From an uncultured Lachnospiraceae bacterium (GTDB lineage: Bacteria; Bacillota; Clostridia; Lachnospirales; Lachnospiraceae): a stretch of 64,000 bases of DNA. The notes under the pieces were generated by a model that ran no database searches, was not told the DNA's origin, and worked only from the letters and a program-made list of their open reading frames with translations. The translations under genes and the position numbers were made by a program. The stretch is taken from positions 40,050 to 104,049 of the forward strand of contig CAJULA010000007.1 in NCBI GenBank assembly GCA_910587155.1, read 5' to 3'. Below, one piece after another: positions 17,319 to 28,255 of this stretch (its first letter is position 1; each line of letters begins with the position of its first letter).

Positions 17319-19043
17319 TCATTCACTGATACGGAACATTTCCGCCTGCTTTGCCAGATCTTCGATCACTGACTGCACCTGCTTCTGCGAATGGAATATT
17401 TCCTTCATATTGGCAGCCAGCTCTGTTGTATTTCCTGCCACGCTGCCGATTCCCACTGCATTCTGTTCTACGGTCCCGGAGATGGCTTCATTGGAAGTCA
17501 CCACCTCATTCATCGTCTCACTGATCGCCTGTGTGCCTGTCAATATCTTATCCATGATAGTTGCCACATTGGTGGCATCCTCCAGATATTGTACTCCGGT
17601 ATTTTCCAGTTCATCATAATCCGGCACTACCCTCTTATTTACAAAATCAAGAAGCTGTGACGCATTGGCGGACAATTCGGAAACAACCCCCACCACGCTC
17701 TGAGTGATCTTCTGAATATTATTGGCGGTAGCCTTACTGTTATCAGCAAGCTGCCTGATCTCATCCGCCACCACCGCAAACCCTTTCCCGGCTTCCCCGG
17801 CTCTGGCTGCCTCAATCGACGCATTCAGCGCAAGCAGATTGGTCTGCGCCGCAATACCAAGGATCTCATCTGTCAGTGTGGTAATATTATTGATCTGTCG
17901 GCTGCCTTCCACGGATTCCCCCAGCGCCCGATCAATCCGATGTATCACGTCTTCCGCATAACGTTTGCTGTCCACCGCCTGCTTCTGCAGTTGATCCGCC
18001 CGCTTTTTCATATCTTCCGCAAAGTGGAAGCCCTCGTTCACATCCTCCGATACATGCTGTACGGATTCCTGCGCCCCCTTGGCGTGATCCGTCAGAACAG
18101 ACGCGGTGGCGGTCACTTCTTCCATACCGGCAGCCAGCTCTTCCATTGTGCTGGATGTATCTCCCGCATCATCCTGTGTCTTTTCCACAAGGCCGTATAT
18201 CCCCTGCTGCCTTACCGATATCTCCCTGCTGGAAGTGCGGATATTGCGGATCAGATTTTCCAATATTTCCAGAAACTGATTGATACCGGCTGTCAGAACG
18301 GACGTCTCATCCCGCGACCTTTTCGTGATGCGTCTGGTCAGATCGCCGTTTTTTTCCTGAATGGATCTAATGATCGCCTGCAGTTCTCTGGTCGCCATAT
18401 TAATAGGTCTGACAATGACAAAGTTGGCTATGATATAAATGATAACAGCCGCAACCGCCATGGAGATCATTGTTAAAAGAATGATCCGGTTACTGTTTGC
18501 AAAAGTAGCTGTCAGATTTTCATACCCGGATTCAAATTCCTGATTGGTATGTTCTTTTAATTGTACTATGTATTTCTCCAGATTGCTTACGGACACCCCC
18601 AGCGTATTGTTAATATAGATAATCGCCATATCCTTCTTGCCGCCGGCACTGTTGGCAATGATACTGTCCACCGTATTCAGAAAGGCGTTGATCTTATCCT
18701 CAAATCCGACAAATGCCTGTGCGATTTCCTCATCACGGATCCCCGCCTTGTAAGTTTCCATACTTGACAGCAGTTCCTGCCTGCTGGCATCAATCTGCCC
18801 CTCATAAGAGCGCATGGACGATTCCGCATTGGTCATGGCATGACAAAGCGTAACGCGATAGATCTCCTCATAATCCCGGTTGATTGTCTGGATCAGGTTC
18901 ATATCTTCCACCTGTCTGCCCAGCAGATCGGCACTCTCCCTGCTGATCTCTCTGATGTTCCTGCTCAGTATCTGCAGCGCCGTCAGAGAGATCACTACCA
19001 GAATACCGATTACCATCAAAAATTTATATGCTATCTTTTTCAT
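17319..19043 (-). CDS. Methyl-accepting chemotaxis protein
   Basis: A 574-residue transmembrane receptor. Transmembrane helix 1 is at about residues 6-25, a four-helix-bundle type sensor of about 160 residues follows, and helix 2 is at about 188-212. Next come a HAMP domain ([18 protein letters not shown]) and a long coiled-coil signalling domain with the conserved hairpin tip ([21 protein letters not shown]) near residue 390. It should signal to CheA/CheW; no chemotaxis genes adjoin it, so it is an orphan receptor. The ATG follows GGAGGGACAT. The ligand is unknown. Confidence 0.95.
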   Translation of the reverse strand: MKKIAYKFLMVIGILVVISLTALQILSRNIREISRESADLLGRQVEDMNLIQTINRDYEEIYRVTLCHAMTNAESSMRSYEGQIDASRQELLSSMETYKAGIRDEEIAQAFVGFEDKINAFLNTVDSIIANSAGGKKDMAIIYINNTLGVSVSNLEKYIVQLKEHTNQEFESGYENLTATFANSNRIILLTMISMAVAAVIIYIIANFVIVRPINMATRELQAIIRSIQEKNGDLTRRITKRSRDETSVLTAGINQFLEILENLIRNIRTSSREISVRQQGIYGLVEKTQDDAGDTSSTMEELAAGMEEVTATASVLTDHAKGAQESVQHVSEDVNEGFHFAEDMKKRADQLQKQAVDSKRYAEDVIHRIDRALGESVEGSRQINNITTLTDEILGIAAQTNLLALNASIEAARAGEAGKGFAVVADEIRQLADNSKATANNIQKITQSVVGVVSELSANASQLLDFVNKRVVPDYDELENTGVQYLEDATNVATIMDKILTGTQAISETMNEVVTSNEAISGTVEQNAVGIGSVAGNTTELAANMKEIFHSQKQVQSVIEDLAKQAEMFRISE

Positions 19044-19085
19044 ATGTCCCTCCGAAATTCCGTCTGCCGTTTATGCCTACTTATC

Positions 19086-19114
19086 ATTTTAGTACAAATA
19101 CACTATACTTTCAA
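19086..19114 (-). promoter_or_regulatory. Promoter of the chemotaxis receptor gene
   Basis: On the minus strand, TTGAAA (19109-19114) and TAAAAT (19086-19091) are spaced by 17 nt, about 45 nt before the start codon. It is a vegetative-type promoter rather than a SigD-type one. Confidence 0.65.
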
Positions 19115-19206
19115 CTCATTTTCATTTTTTTTGTACAAAAGGACAAATTTGTACGAGAAAGGTCAGACAAAAACGGAATACACGGCAACAATCAAACAGG
19201 CTGTCC

Positions 19207-22200
19207 TTATGGCAGCAGAAAAATCTTCATATTCCGCAAAATATGTTCTGTCAGTGACAGCAGCATCTCTGCATCTTTCTCCACCATGCCGCATTTTTTG
19301 TACCGATATCGAAGGCACGGATCTCCCTTGGCATGGAATGTCATCTTTTTTCCAAATCCCGCCAGCATTTCCGGCAGGCGTTCGATCCGAATCGGTGCAT
19401 TGGCAGTAAATAAAAAGGTCAGCACTTCATTCTTTCCCTGCACTTCCGCAAGATACAGTGCATGAGCCTGTCTGCGGATCAGCGCAATCCGCAGCAGATT
19501 CTGTACCGAGACCGGGATCTCACCAAAGCGGTCCATCAGTTCTTCCTTCATATCGCTGCATTCCCCTTCATCTTCCACACCGGCGATCCGTTTGTAAATA
19601 TCCAGCTTCTGCACCTCGTTGAGGATATAGGAGGCAGGAATATAAGCATCCACATCCAGATCTACCGTAGTGGCAAAATCCGCTTCCTCTCCTTCGCCTT
19701 TCAGATGCTTCACCGCCTCATTGAGCATCTTGCAGTACAGGTCATATCCCACTGCCTCCATATGCCCATGCTGGCTCTTTCCCAGCAGATTGCCGGCTCC
19801 CCGTATCTCCAGGTCACGCATCGCTATCTTAAACCCGCTGCCCAGATCCGTAAATTCACGGATGGCCTGCAGCCGCTTTTCTGCCACTTCCTTCAGCATT
19901 TTATCTTTCTTGTACATAAGAAAAGCATAGGCGGTGCGGTTAGAACGCCCTACCCTGCCCCGCAGCTGATACAACTGGGATAATCCCATATGGTCAGAAT
20001 CATGGATAATCATCGTATTGACATTGGAGATGTCCAGACCGGTTTCGATGATTGTGGTGGAAACCAGCACGTCAATCTCCCCGTCAATAAAATCATACAT
20101 AATCCGCTCCAATTCTCTCTCCTGCATCTGCCCATGGGCAAAAGAAACCGCGGCTTCCGGCACCAGAGCCGCCAGAGAAGCTGCTACATCCGCGATAGTA
20201 TTGACCCTGTTGTATACATAATAGACCTGGCCGCCCCGGGAAAGTTCCCTGACGATGGCTTCTCTTACCATCTCTTCATTATACTCACAGACAAAGGTCT
20301 GAATGGGCATACGCTCCTCCGGCGCCTCTTCCAGCACACTCATATCACGGATACCGGCCAGACTCATATGCAGCGTCCGCGGGATTGGTGTGGCAGTCAG
20401 GGTGAGCACATCCACATTTTCTTTTATTTTCTTGATCTTTTCTTTATGAGCCACACCAAAACGCTGTTCTTCATCAATCACCAGAAGTCCCAGATCCTTA
20501 TACTGCACATCCTTCGACAGAACCCGGTGTGTGCCGATCACGATGTCCACCAGCCCCTTTTTCAGGTCTTCGATCGTTTTCTTCTGCTCGGAAGGGGTCC
20601 GGAATCTGGACAGCAGATCTACCCGCACCGGGAAATCCTTCATTCGCTGTATAAAAGTATTATAATGCTGCTGCGCCAGTATGGTAGTCGGCACAAGAAA
20701 AACCACCTGTTTGCTGCACTGCACGGCTTTGAACGCCGCCCTGATAGCGATCTCTGTCTTGCCGTACCCCACATCTCCGCAGATCAGCCGATCCATGATC
20801 CTGGCACTTTCCATATCCGCCTTGGTCGCCTCAATGGCTGTCAGTTGATCCTCGGTCTCTTCAAAAGGAAACATTTCTTCAAATTCCCGCTGCCATACCG
20901 TATCTTTCTCAAACTGATAACCCGCCTTCTGCTGACGCACGGCATAGAGCTCCACCAGATCTCTTGCCACCTCATCCACCGCGCTTCTGACTTTAGTCCT
21001 CGTCCTGTTCCATTCCTGGGTCCCCAGCCGGTTAAGTTTCGGTTTTCTGCCGTCTCCTGAGCCATACTTTTGGATCGCGTCAAATCCCGTCGCCAGAATA
21101 TACAGATTTCCGCCGTCCCGGTATTCAATCTTCATATAATCCTTTACGACATGCTCCACCTCTACCTTTTCGATCCCTCTGTAAATGCCCAGTCCATGAC
21201 TTTCATGGACTACATAGTCTCCTACTTTCAATTCTGAAAAGTCGTGGATTTTCTGCCCTTCATATTTTTTATGCCGTCGCTTTTTTTTCTTTTCCCGGCC
21301 AAAAATATCACTTTCGGACAGAATCACATATTTCAGCAGCGGATATTCAAACCCCTTGAGCACATGTCCATAACAGGTCATGACCTCTCCCGGCGCCAGT
21401 TCCCGCTCCGGATCCTCGCTGTAAAACGCGGTCAGCCCCTGCTCCGCCAGATCCATGGCCAGTCTTTTGGCCCTTGTCCGGGAACCTGATAAAAGCAGAA
21501 CCCGATATCCGCTTTTCCTGTATCGGCGCAGATCTTTCACCAGCAGCTCAAAGCTGTTATTATAGGAAGCAATGGATTTCGCCGTCACGGAGAATCTGCT
21601 CTCTGTGGAAAAGAAAGAATTTTTCTGCAAAATTGCCGACACGGAGACAACCCTGCACTTCTCCAGGCCTGCCGCAGCCTGTTCCACCGATGTCAGCAGC
21701 TGCATCTGCCCCGGCAATACGTATCCTTTCTCCGCCCTGTGCATCATGCTTTCCCGAAATTCCGTCTCCACCGCAGTGCCATGTTCCTGCAGGCGAGCCG
21801 GCTCATCCAGAACAAACAGGCTGTCCGAGGCATCAAAATAAGCCGGAAAAACCGCGGCATCCGCATAGAAATAGCGAATATAGCTTTCCAGATTGACAAG
21901 AGAACGGTACTCCCGAATCTGTTCCCGCAGCTGTGATACCTGCGCTTTGATCCGGTGAGCCTCTTCCGTGTGAAACTGTTCCCGCAGGGCTTTTTCCACC
22001 TGCCCGCCGTCCCGCTCTATCGCCGCGATACCCTGTTCCAGATTATCTTCAAACAGCACCAATTCTGTCGCCGGATAAATATCCACGCCTTCCAGATTCT
22101 CAATGGAGCGCTGACTGAGTACATCAAAACTGCGGACAGAATCCACTTCATCTCCCCACAGTTCCACCCGGTAGGGGTTCTCTTCCGTCAGATCAAAAAT

Positions 22201-22734
22201 ATCAAAAATACCACCCCGTACGGCAAACTGTCCCGGTCCTTCCACCTGATAGACATTCTCATATCCGGCGGCAGTCAGGCAGGCCGCCAGATCCGGCGGC
22301 GCCTCCTTCCCTTTTCTGATGGAGACAATCCCCTGTTTCAAAACTTCCATGGGTGTCTGATAGGCCATCAATGTATCAAAGGTAGTAACAACCGTGACCG
22401 GCGCCCCTTCCAACATTCTGCGCAATACCTTCATCCGCTCCATGGTCAGTCTGTTTCCATGCACATCAGCCTGATAGAAGATCAGATCTCTGGCAGGATA
22501 CAGGCAGGTATTTCTGTCATAATATTTCAGGTCTTCGCAGATCTCTCTCGCTCTGAGATCACTGTAGGTGACGATGATCCTGTTGCGGAAACCCTCACTA
22601 AGCCCGTATACCATATGCATTTTCTGAGAATCCACGCATCCGCCAAGCGCCACATGGGCGCCGTCCCTGCCAAGCTGCTTTACGATCTCCGAAAATTCCC
22701 CCATCTCCTCAAAGGGTTTTCTCAGTACTTTCAT
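19207..22734 (-). CDS. mfd: Transcription-repair coupling factor
   Basis: A 1,175-residue protein that removes RNA polymerase stalled at DNA damage and recruits UvrA. Domains in order: UvrB-like N-terminal region (1-350), CarD-type polymerase-interaction domain ([17 protein letters not shown] near 495), and superfamily 2 translocase with Walker [12 protein letters not shown] near 650, DEEQRFG as motif II near 750 and QLRGRVGRS near 930. The TRCF C-terminal domain follows (from about 1,000). The start overlaps the end of pth by 26 nt and follows GAGGTAGAGG, so the two genes are translationally coupled. Confidence 0.97.
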   Translation of the reverse strand: MKVLRKPFEEMGEFSEIVKQLGRDGAHVALGGCVDSQKMHMVYGLSEGFRNRIIVTYSDLRAREICEDLKYYDRNTCLYPARDLIFYQADVHGNRLTMERMKVLRRMLEGAPVTVVTTFDTLMAYQTPMEVLKQGIVSIRKGKEAPPDLAACLTAAGYENVYQVEGPGQFAVRGGIFDIFDLTEENPYRVELWGDEVDSVRSFDVLSQRSIENLEGVDIYPATELVLFEDNLEQGIAAIERDGGQVEKALREQFHTEEAHRIKAQVSQLREQIREYRSLVNLESYIRYFYADAAVFPAYFDASDSLFVLDEPARLQEHGTAVETEFRESMMHRAEKGYVLPGQMQLLTSVEQAAAGLEKCRVVSVSAILQKNSFFSTESRFSVTAKSIASYNNSFELLVKDLRRYRKSGYRVLLLSGSRTRAKRLAMDLAEQGLTAFYSEDPERELAPGEVMTCYGHVLKGFEYPLLKYVILSESDIFGREKKKKRRHKKYEGQKIHDFSELKVGDYVVHESHGLGIYRGIEKVEVEHVVKDYMKIEYRDGGNLYILATGFDAIQKYGSGDGRKPKLNRLGTQEWNRTRTKVRSAVDEVARDLVELYAVRQQKAGYQFEKDTVWQREFEEMFPFEETEDQLTAIEATKADMESARIMDRLICGDVGYGKTEIAIRAAFKAVQCSKQVVFLVPTTILAQQHYNTFIQRMKDFPVRVDLLSRFRTPSEQKKTIEDLKKGLVDIVIGTHRVLSKDVQYKDLGLLVIDEEQRFGVAHKEKIKKIKENVDVLTLTATPIPRTLHMSLAGIRDMSVLEEAPEERMPIQTFVCEYNEEMVREAIVRELSRGGQVYYVYNRVNTIADVAASLAALVPEAAVSFAHGQMQERELERIMYDFIDGEIDVLVSTTIIETGLDISNVNTMIIHDSDHMGLSQLYQLRGRVGRSNRTAYAFLMYKKDKMLKEVAEKRLQAIREFTDLGSGFKIAMRDLEIRGAGNLLGKSQHGHMEAVGYDLYCKMLNEAVKHLKGEGEEADFATTVDLDVDAYIPASYILNEVQKLDIYKRIAGVEDEGECSDMKEELMDRFGEIPVSVQNLLRIALIRRQAHALYLAEVQGKNEVLTFLFTANAPIRIERLPEMLAGFGKKMTFHAKGDPCLRYRYKKCGMVEKDAEMLLSLTEHILRNMKIFLLP

Positions 22735-23311
22735 CCTCTACCTCTTGCTTCTTATTATATCGGTTCATAGCCTCGTCTATTTTTCCCTGGACAATCAGGC
22801 GCACGGCTTCCTCAGCCAGATGCGCGCTTGCCAGGATCGTTTCCATTTCCCTGTCCGTAAAATGTCCCAGCACATAATCCACCAGATCATATGCCTGCGG
22901 TTTGGCGCCCACACCGATTTTGATTCTGGCAAAAACATCATGTCCCAGATGGGCGATGATATTCCTGATACCATTATGTCCGCCCGCGCTGCCCTTTTTC
23001 CTGATGCGCAGCCTGCCTACATCCATACTGATATCATCATAGATCACAAGCAGCTGCTCCGTCTCGTCGATTTTATAATAGTCCACAAGTTCACGCACAC
23101 TTTCTCCGCTCAGATTCATATAAGTCTGAGGTTTGGCCAGTATGACACGCTCTCCCGCAATCAATCCTTTCCCGATGACAGCCTTGTGCTTCAGTTCCAG
23201 CATGGAGATCCCATGCTCCTTCGCTATTACATCTATGACTGAAAATCCGGTATTATGCCTTGTATTGTCGTATCTTTTCTCCGGATTGCCCAGACCCACG
23301 ATCATATACAT
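22709..23311 (-). CDS. pth: Peptidyl-tRNA hydrolase
   Basis: A 200-residue enzyme that releases tRNA from peptidyl-tRNA after ribosome drop-off. Family motifs are visible: MIVGLGNPEKRYDNTRHNTGF at the start with the catalytic His in the RHNTGF segment, then LAKPQTYMNLSGESV and DDISMDVGRLRIRKKGSAGGHNG. The start at 23311 follows AAAGGGATGGGC; ATGs at 23320 and 23305 are alternatives. It lies between spoVG and mfd and overlaps mfd, the common pth-mfd arrangement in Clostridia and Bacilli. Confidence 0.95.
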   Translation of the reverse strand: MYMIVGLGNPEKRYDNTRHNTGFSVIDVIAKEHGISMLELKHKAVIGKGLIAGERVILAKPQTYMNLSGESVRELVDYYKIDETEQLLVIYDDISMDVGRLRIRKKGSAGGHNGIRNIIAHLGHDVFARIKIGVGAKPQAYDLVDYVLGHFTDREMETILASAHLAEEAVRLIVQGKIDEAMNRYNKKQEVEDESTEKTL

Positions 23312-23417
23312 ACTGCCCATCCCTTTCTCTTTGCCGATATGCCTCTCATGCCGTAACAGTTCAGACAAGCCGCCCTGTACCCTTATGATGTCAGATATTC
23401 CTATTAAATATAACAAA

Positions 23418-23439
23418 GGAGTTGTCAATTGACAACTCC
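23418..23439. terminator. Perfect 22-bp palindrome between spoVG and pth
   Basis: The segment 23418-23439 equals its own reverse complement (GGAGTTGTCAA and its mirror), followed on the minus strand by TTTGTTATATT. It is likely a partial terminator after spoVG, or a protein-binding palindrome. Confidence 0.55.
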
Positions 23440-23466
23440 CTTTTCCCTGGTGCCTGATCCATTCCG

Positions 23467-23742
23467 TCATTCGTCGCTGTCCGGTTCAGACAGCGCCTGC
23501 TCGTAACTTTCTAAAATAATCTTCTGTATGCCCTCTCTAGTCTCTGAATTGATAGGATGCGCGATATCTCTGTACTCGCCATCCGAGGCTTTCTTGCTTG
23601 GCATTGCAATGAACAGCCCTTTCTCACCTTCAATCACCTTGATGTCATGAACTACGAATTCATTGTCGATCGTAATGGATACGATCGCTTTCATTTTCCC
23701 TTCTTTCGTAATTTTACGAACTCGTACATCTGTTATCTTCAT
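23467..23742 (-). CDS. spoVG: Septation/sporulation regulator SpoVG
   Basis: A 91-residue nucleic-acid-binding protein. The sequence is the full family: [11 protein letters not shown] at the start, [20 protein letters not shown] in the middle and [15 protein letters not shown] near the end. SpoVG influences asymmetric septation, capsule and other pathways in Firmicutes and binds RNA and DNA in several species. The start follows AGAGGAGGTCAGGATGC. It lies 25 nt downstream of glgD and could be in the same transcript, although in other genomes it is usually elsewhere. Confidence 0.97.
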   Translation of the reverse strand: MKITDVRVRKITKEGKMKAIVSITIDNEFVVHDIKVIEGEKGLFIAMPSKKASDGEYRDIAHPINSETREGIQKIILESYEQALSEPDSDE

Positions 23743-23767
23743 GCATCCTGACCTCCTCTGATCGATA

Positions 23768-24886
23768 CTAGAACTTGTACCTCATATTTTTTTCGATTAC
23801 GATCTTGATTCCATCTTCGCCTTTATAGCAGGAGTTGGCCGGTATGGTGTCGCGGCTCTCTATGATGCAGTTTTCAATGTAAGTGTTATCTCCAATATAA
23901 ACGTCATTTAGTATAATAGAATTTTTGATCGTGCAATTACTGCCGATGAATGCACTCTTAAATACAACACAGTTTTCAATTGTCCCATTTATGATACAAC
24001 CGCTGGAAATCAGACTGTTCCTCACATTGGAACCCGGATTGTATTTCGCCGGCGGCAAATCATCTACTTTGGAGTATATGGAAGGGTATTCCCTGAAAAA
24101 ATAATTGCGGACATCCGGTTTCAGGAAATCCATGTTCGCATTAAAATAATCTTCCGCTGAAGCGATATTCTTCCAATAGTCCTTTATTTTATAACCATAG
24201 ATCCGTTTCAGATTCCGGTAACGGATCAGGATGTCCTTTACAAAATCATACCTGTCTTCCTCCGCACATTTTTCCAGCAGTTCAATCAGTTGTCTCCTTC
24301 TGATTATGTAGATACCGCAGGAAATCGTCTGAGATTTTGCAACGACCGGTTTTTCCTCAAACTCTTCGATCCTGCTCTCTTCATTCATACGGAGCGTACC
24401 ATACCGCTCCAGTGCCATGCCTTTTTCCATGTCCCGACAGACCACCGTAATATCCGCCTTCTTGTCGATATGGTACTCCAGGACTTTGTTGTAATCCATC
24501 TTGTAGATACAGTCCCCGCTTGCGATGATCACATACGGTTCATGACTGCTCTTTAAAAAATCAAGATTCTGATGGATCGCATCCGCCGTTCCTCTGTACC
24601 AGGCGTTCCGGTCTGCGGTCACCGCAGGTGTAAATACGAAGATACCGCCCTGTTTTCTGCCGAAATCCCACCACTTGGAAGAACCAAGATGCTCGTTCAG
24701 ACTTCTCGCATTGTACTGTGTCAGCACCGCGACCTTCTGTATATGGGAGTTGGACATATTGCTGAGTACAAAATCAATGCTTCTGTAGCTTCCCGCGATG
24801 GGCATAGCCGCAACCGCCCGTTCCTGTACCAGTTCTTTCATCCGGTGATTGTTACCGCCTGCCAGGACAATTCCTATCGCTCTCAT
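23768..24886 (-). CDS. glgD: GlgD, non-catalytic ADP-glucose pyrophosphorylase partner
   Basis: A 372-residue homologue of glucose-1-phosphate adenylyltransferase. The nucleotidyltransferase fold and the C-terminal left-handed beta-helix (hexapeptide turns from about residue 290) are present. However, the nucleotide loop reads [12 protein letters not shown] rather than the catalytic GGxGxRL pattern of GlgC. In Bacillus and Clostridia GlgD forms a complex with GlgC and modulates it. The gene start overlaps the glgC stop by 4 nt, so the two are translationally coupled and probably made in balance. Confidence 0.94.
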   Translation of the reverse strand: MRAIGIVLAGGNNHRMKELVQERAVAAMPIAGSYRSIDFVLSNMSNSHIQKVAVLTQYNARSLNEHLGSSKWWDFGRKQGGIFVFTPAVTADRNAWYRGTADAIHQNLDFLKSSHEPYVIIASGDCIYKMDYNKVLEYHIDKKADITVVCRDMEKGMALERYGTLRMNEESRIEEFEEKPVVAKSQTISCGIYIIRRRQLIELLEKCAEEDRYDFVKDILIRYRNLKRIYGYKIKDYWKNIASAEDYFNANMDFLKPDVRNYFFREYPSIYSKVDDLPPAKYNPGSNVRNSLISSGCIINGTIENCVVFKSAFIGSNCTIKNSIILNDVYIGDNTYIENCIIESRDTIPANSCYKGEDGIKIVIEKNMRYKF

Positions 24887-26157
24887 ACTTCATCACCTGC
24901 CTTGATCAGTGTTTTCCCGCCGGCCAGATATTGATCCGTAAAGTCCGACGGTTCCATCCTGCCGAAGATCACGGAATTCTTTCCGACGGAAATGCCGCCG
25001 GGCAGAACACTCTTCTCTCCGATCGTTACAATGCCATGATTGTAAATATGGGGATCCGTTTCATTGGGAACTTCGTCGCCCACACCCAGCTTCACACCGT
25101 CCCCGATGATGACATCCTCCGCAATGATGGCTTTATTCAGTTCGCACCCGCTGCCGATCTCCGTGCGGTTCATAAGGATGGAATCGCGTACTACCGTACC
25201 TTCACCGATCACGACACCGCAGCCGATCACCGAATTATAGACCTTTCCAAGAATCGTAGTGCCTTCCCCAATGATGCTTCTTTCCACCACGCTCTCAGCC
25301 GACACATACTGCGGCTGAAGGATCTCGCTGCGGGTGTATATCTTCCAGTATTCTTCGTAAAGGTTAAACTCGGGTATGATGTCGATCAATTCCATATTGG
25401 CTTCCCAGTAGGAATTCAGCGTCCCCACATCCTTCCAGTAACCGTTGAATTCGTAGGCGTAAAGCGGTGCTCCCTTTCCGTGGCAATAGGGAATGACATG
25501 CTTGCCAAAGTCCAGCGCCGGCTGTGCTGCCAGTGCCAGAAGCGCTTCCCTCAGTGTCTGCCAGTTGAAAATATAAATGCCCATGGATGCCAGATTACTT
25601 CTGGGATTCTCGGGCTTTTCCTCGAAATCCAGGATCTTCCTGTTTTCGTCCGCGATCACGATACCAAACCGCTTCGCTTCCTCAATGGGAACAGGCATGG
25701 CGGCAATCGTCACTTCCGCATTGTTTGTCTTGTGAAAATCCAACATCACCTCATAATCCATCTTGTAGATATGATCCCCGGAAAGAATCAGTACATAGTC
25801 CGGATGAAAGCTTTCCATATAGGCCAGATTCTGATAGATGGCATTGGCTGTCCCGGTATACCATTCGCTGTTCTTGCTCTTCTCATAAGGCGGCAGGATG
25901 GTAACACCCCCGATATTACGGTCCAGATCCCATGGAATGCCGATACCGATATGAGAATTCAAACGCAACGGCTGATACTGCGTCAGTACGCCAACCGTAT
26001 CCACACCGGAATTGATGCAGTTGCTCAGAGGAAAATCAATAATCCGGTATTTTCCCCCGAATGCCACCGCCGGTTTTGCCACTTCGGATGTGAGCACTCC
26101 CAGCCTGCTGCCCTGTCCTCCGGCCAGCAGCATGGCGATCATTTCTTTCTTATACAT
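24883..26157 (-). CDS. glgC: Glucose-1-phosphate adenylyltransferase, catalytic subunit
   Basis: A 424-residue enzyme that makes ADP-glucose for glycogen synthesis. The N-terminal loop [14 protein letters not shown], the [19 protein letters not shown] segment and [10 protein letters not shown] are intact. The C-terminal beta-helix domain starts near residue 290. The ATG follows AAGGAGTGACCAT, and a promoter is seen at 26241-26269. It is the first gene of the glgC-glgD(-spoVG) group. No glycogen synthase or branching enzyme is in this window. Confidence 0.97.
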   Translation of the reverse strand: MYKKEMIAMLLAGGQGSRLGVLTSEVAKPAVAFGGKYRIIDFPLSNCINSGVDTVGVLTQYQPLRLNSHIGIGIPWDLDRNIGGVTILPPYEKSKNSEWYTGTANAIYQNLAYMESFHPDYVLILSGDHIYKMDYEVMLDFHKTNNAEVTIAAMPVPIEEAKRFGIVIADENRKILDFEEKPENPRSNLASMGIYIFNWQTLREALLALAAQPALDFGKHVIPYCHGKGAPLYAYEFNGYWKDVGTLNSYWEANMELIDIIPEFNLYEEYWKIYTRSEILQPQYVSAESVVERSIIGEGTTILGKVYNSVIGCGVVIGEGTVVRDSILMNRTEIGSGCELNKAIIAEDVIIGDGVKLGVGDEVPNETDPHIYNHGIVTIGEKSVLPGGISVGKNSVIFGRMEPSDFTDQYLAGGKTLIKAGDEV

Positions 26158-26240
26158 ATGGTCACTCCTTATAATCCGCAGCAGTTCCTGTGCCTTCCCC
26201 GCCGCTATGATCCGCTCCGTTTTTGATCTTTCCTTAGTGA

Positions 26241-26269
26241 TAATATAACATAGTTTGCCATAAAAGTGA
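26241..26269 (-). promoter_or_regulatory. Promoter of glgC
   Basis: On the minus strand, TTCACT (26264-26269) and TATATT (26241-26246) are 17 nt apart, about 80 nt before glgC. Confidence 0.6.
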
Positions 26270-26480
26270 ATTGTTTTTACAATTTATTTCTTTATTTTTG
26301 TCCCCTTTCTGTATAATTTTTACAATTTTTTTTATTTTTTCATATTTTTTTTATCTTTCAGATGCTTTTACATACTATCTGTCATTTTGTTCCGACAGAT
26401 ATGCCCATCGCTCCCTTGCCGATATCCGCCGGACAGCCCCGCAACAGAAACAATTTTTTCAAAAATATCCAAAATTTTGT

Positions 26481-26508
26481 TTGTTTTTTTCCTTTCCATG
26501 CGTATAAT
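26481..26508 (+). promoter_or_regulatory. Promoter of murC
   Basis: TTGTTT (26481-26486) and a perfect TATAAT (26503-26508) are 16 nt apart. The 26158-26583 divergent gap otherwise holds T-rich sequence with no gene. Confidence 0.6.
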
Positions 26509-26583
26509 ATATATGAATATATGGCGGACGCAGGAAACGTCGGGTCATATAAATATCAAATAAGACAGGGAGAGAATAACCCC

Positions 26584-27960
26584 ATGTACCAGATTGATTT
26601 CAGCAATCCCATTCATATACATTTTATTGGCATAGGCGGCATCAGTATGAGCGGTCTGGCCGAGATCCTGCTGTCCGAAGGTTTTACCATATCCGGTTCC
26701 GATCTGCGCCGCAGTCCTCTGACCGACATGCTGGAGCAAAAGGGCATCCGGTTCTGCGACCGCCAGTGCGCGGACAATCTGACGGATGACGTCGATCTGG
26801 TCGTCTATACCGCCGCCATCCATCCTGATAACCCGGAATATATGGCCATCGCCGCAAGAAATCTGCCGTCGCTGACACGTGCGCAGCTGCTCGGACAGAT
26901 CATGCGCAATTATGAGACGCCGGTGGCCATCAGCGGCACACACGGCAAGACCACTACCACTTCGATGATATCCGAGATCCTTATGCGCGCGAACGCCGAC
27001 CCTACACTGTCTATCGGCGGTATTCTTCCTTCTATCGGCGGCAATATCCGCATTGGAAAATCAGGATATTTTGTGACCGAGGCCTGTGAATATACCAACA
27101 GCTTTCTCAGTTTTTTCCCGCGGATCGGCGTGATTCTCAATGTGGAGGAGGATCATTTGGATTTTTTCCGGGATATTGATGAGATCAGAGAGTCTTTTCA
27201 CAAATTTGCCTCCCTGCTTCCCGAGGACGGCATCCTGCTCATCAACAGCGGCATTGAACAGCTGCGCGCCATTACCGACGGCCTGTCCTGCCGGATTGTT
27301 ACCTTCGGCAAGGATCCTTCTTCTGATTATTGGTATGATGGTCTGACTTATGATGAGACAGCCTGTCCCTCTTTCACACTCCACAATGGGGAACATATCC
27401 AGACCGTTGCGCTCTCGGTTCCCGGAGAACACAATGTCCTTAACGCCATGGCTGCCATGGCCCTGTCGGATATTCTTTCTCTGCCCCGCAGCGCCGCCCT
27501 GGCCGCACTGAAGGATTTTCATGGTACGGACCGGCGTTTTGAATATAAGGGCCGGATCGGCGGCGTGACCATCATTGATGATTATGCCCACCATCCCACG
27601 GAAATCAGGGCCACTTTACATGCCGCTGCCAGATATCCTCATAAAACATTGTGGTGTGTCTTCCAGCCGCATACCTATACTCGCACAAAAGCTTTTCTGC
27701 CCCAGTTCGCCGATGCCCTTTCTCTGGCTGACCGGGTGGTTCTGGCGGATATCTATGCCGCCCGCGAGACAGATACCCTGGGAATCAGTTCCCGCACCCT
27801 GCAGAAGGCCATCGCCGAAACCGGAAAGGAATGTTTTTATTTTCCTTCCTTTGACGAAATCGAAAACTTTTTACTGGAACATTGTACAAATGGCGACCTG
27901 TTGATAACTATGGGCGCCGGAGACGTGGTAAAAATTGGGGAAAATCTGCTTGGTCTATAG
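26584..27960 (+). CDS. murC: UDP-N-acetylmuramate--L-alanine ligase
   Basis: A 458-residue Mur ligase that adds L-alanine to UDP-MurNAc in the cytoplasm. The N-terminal Rossmann loop GIGGISMSGLAEIL, the ATP P-loop SGTHGKTTTTSMIS near residue 115, and the central YTNSFLSFFPRIGVILNVEEDHLDFF and C-terminal DDYAHHPTEI segments are all family hallmarks. The start at 26584 (MYQIDFSNP) follows GGGAGAGAATAACCCC and matches the usual N-terminus; open codons upstream begin in the promoter region and are not used. Transcription ends in the DnaA-box-rich hairpin just after the stop. Confidence 0.96.
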   Translation: MYQIDFSNPIHIHFIGIGGISMSGLAEILLSEGFTISGSDLRRSPLTDMLEQKGIRFCDRQCADNLTDDVDLVVYTAAIHPDNPEYMAIAARNLPSLTRAQLLGQIMRNYETPVAISGTHGKTTTTSMISEILMRANADPTLSIGGILPSIGGNIRIGKSGYFVTEACEYTNSFLSFFPRIGVILNVEEDHLDFFRDIDEIRESFHKFASLLPEDGILLINSGIEQLRAITDGLSCRIVTFGKDPSSDYWYDGLTYDETACPSFTLHNGEHIQTVALSVPGEHNVLNAMAAMALSDILSLPRSAALAALKDFHGTDRRFEYKGRIGGVTIIDDYAHHPTEIRATLHAAARYPHKTLWCVFQPHTYTRTKAFLPQFADALSLADRVVLADIYAARETDTLGISSRTLQKAIAETGKECFYFPSFDEIENFLLEHCTNGDLLITMGAGDVVKIGENLLGL

Positions 27961-28131
27961 TTATCCACATCATCCACATTTGGAGCGCCGTTCGCGGGGC
28001 TTTTAAATGTGGATATTTTATTTGCCGCCATCTTTGCAGAAGCACTTGTTTTTCTCTGATTTTTACTATTATATGCGCCCGACCCACGCGTTTATTCATG
28101 TGCGCAATCCACACTGTCCACATTGTCCACA
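27961..28131. promoter_or_regulatory. Cluster of six DnaA-box-like 9-mers
   Basis: TTATCCACA (27961-27969, the exact DnaA consensus) is followed directly by TCATCCACA (27970-27978). On the minus strand there is ATATCCACA (28008-28016). Three abutting 9-mers, CAATCCACA, CTGTCCACA and TTGTCCACA, fill 28105-28131. The array ends about 50 nt before the promoter of the helicase-loading genes. DnaA control of these genes is an inference; the sites themselves are plain in the sequence. Confidence 0.75.
27972..28022 (+). terminator. Terminator of murC formed by DnaA-box arms
   Basis: ATCCACATTT (27972-27981) pairs perfectly with AAATGTGGAT (28005-28014), with an inner GC-rich hairpin and an ATTTTATTT tail. 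The arms coincide with two of the DnaA-box-like sites. Confidence 0.65.
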
Positions 28132-28178
28132 TTCTTTGAAAACCTTATGTTTTCCGGGATTTTCGTATAATTTTACTG

Positions 28179-28207
28179 TTTAAATTTGAAAGCCGCTGTG
28201 ATATAAT
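28179..28207 (+). promoter_or_regulatory. Promoter of the dnaD-like operon
   Basis: A perfect -10 TATAAT (28202-28207) has a weak -35 TTTAAA (28179-28184) at 17-nt spacing, about 50 nt before the first gene. The weak -35 fits an activated or repressed promoter. Confidence 0.55.
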
Positions 28208-28255
28208 GCTCTTGCTTTGAATGATATTGATCACAGGGATAAAACAGGTGAGATT

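Noticed and set aside
24931..26226. A 431-codon open frame opposite glgC
   Set aside because: Antisense shadow of glgC with no recognisable motif; the same applies to long frames opposite ileS (7794-9398), mfd (19990-21060) and atpD (39994-41412).
27961..28131. Chromosome replication origin
   Set aside because: DnaA-box-like sites are present but no dnaA, dnaN or rpmH gene and no clear AT-rich unwinding region with the usual neighbours.
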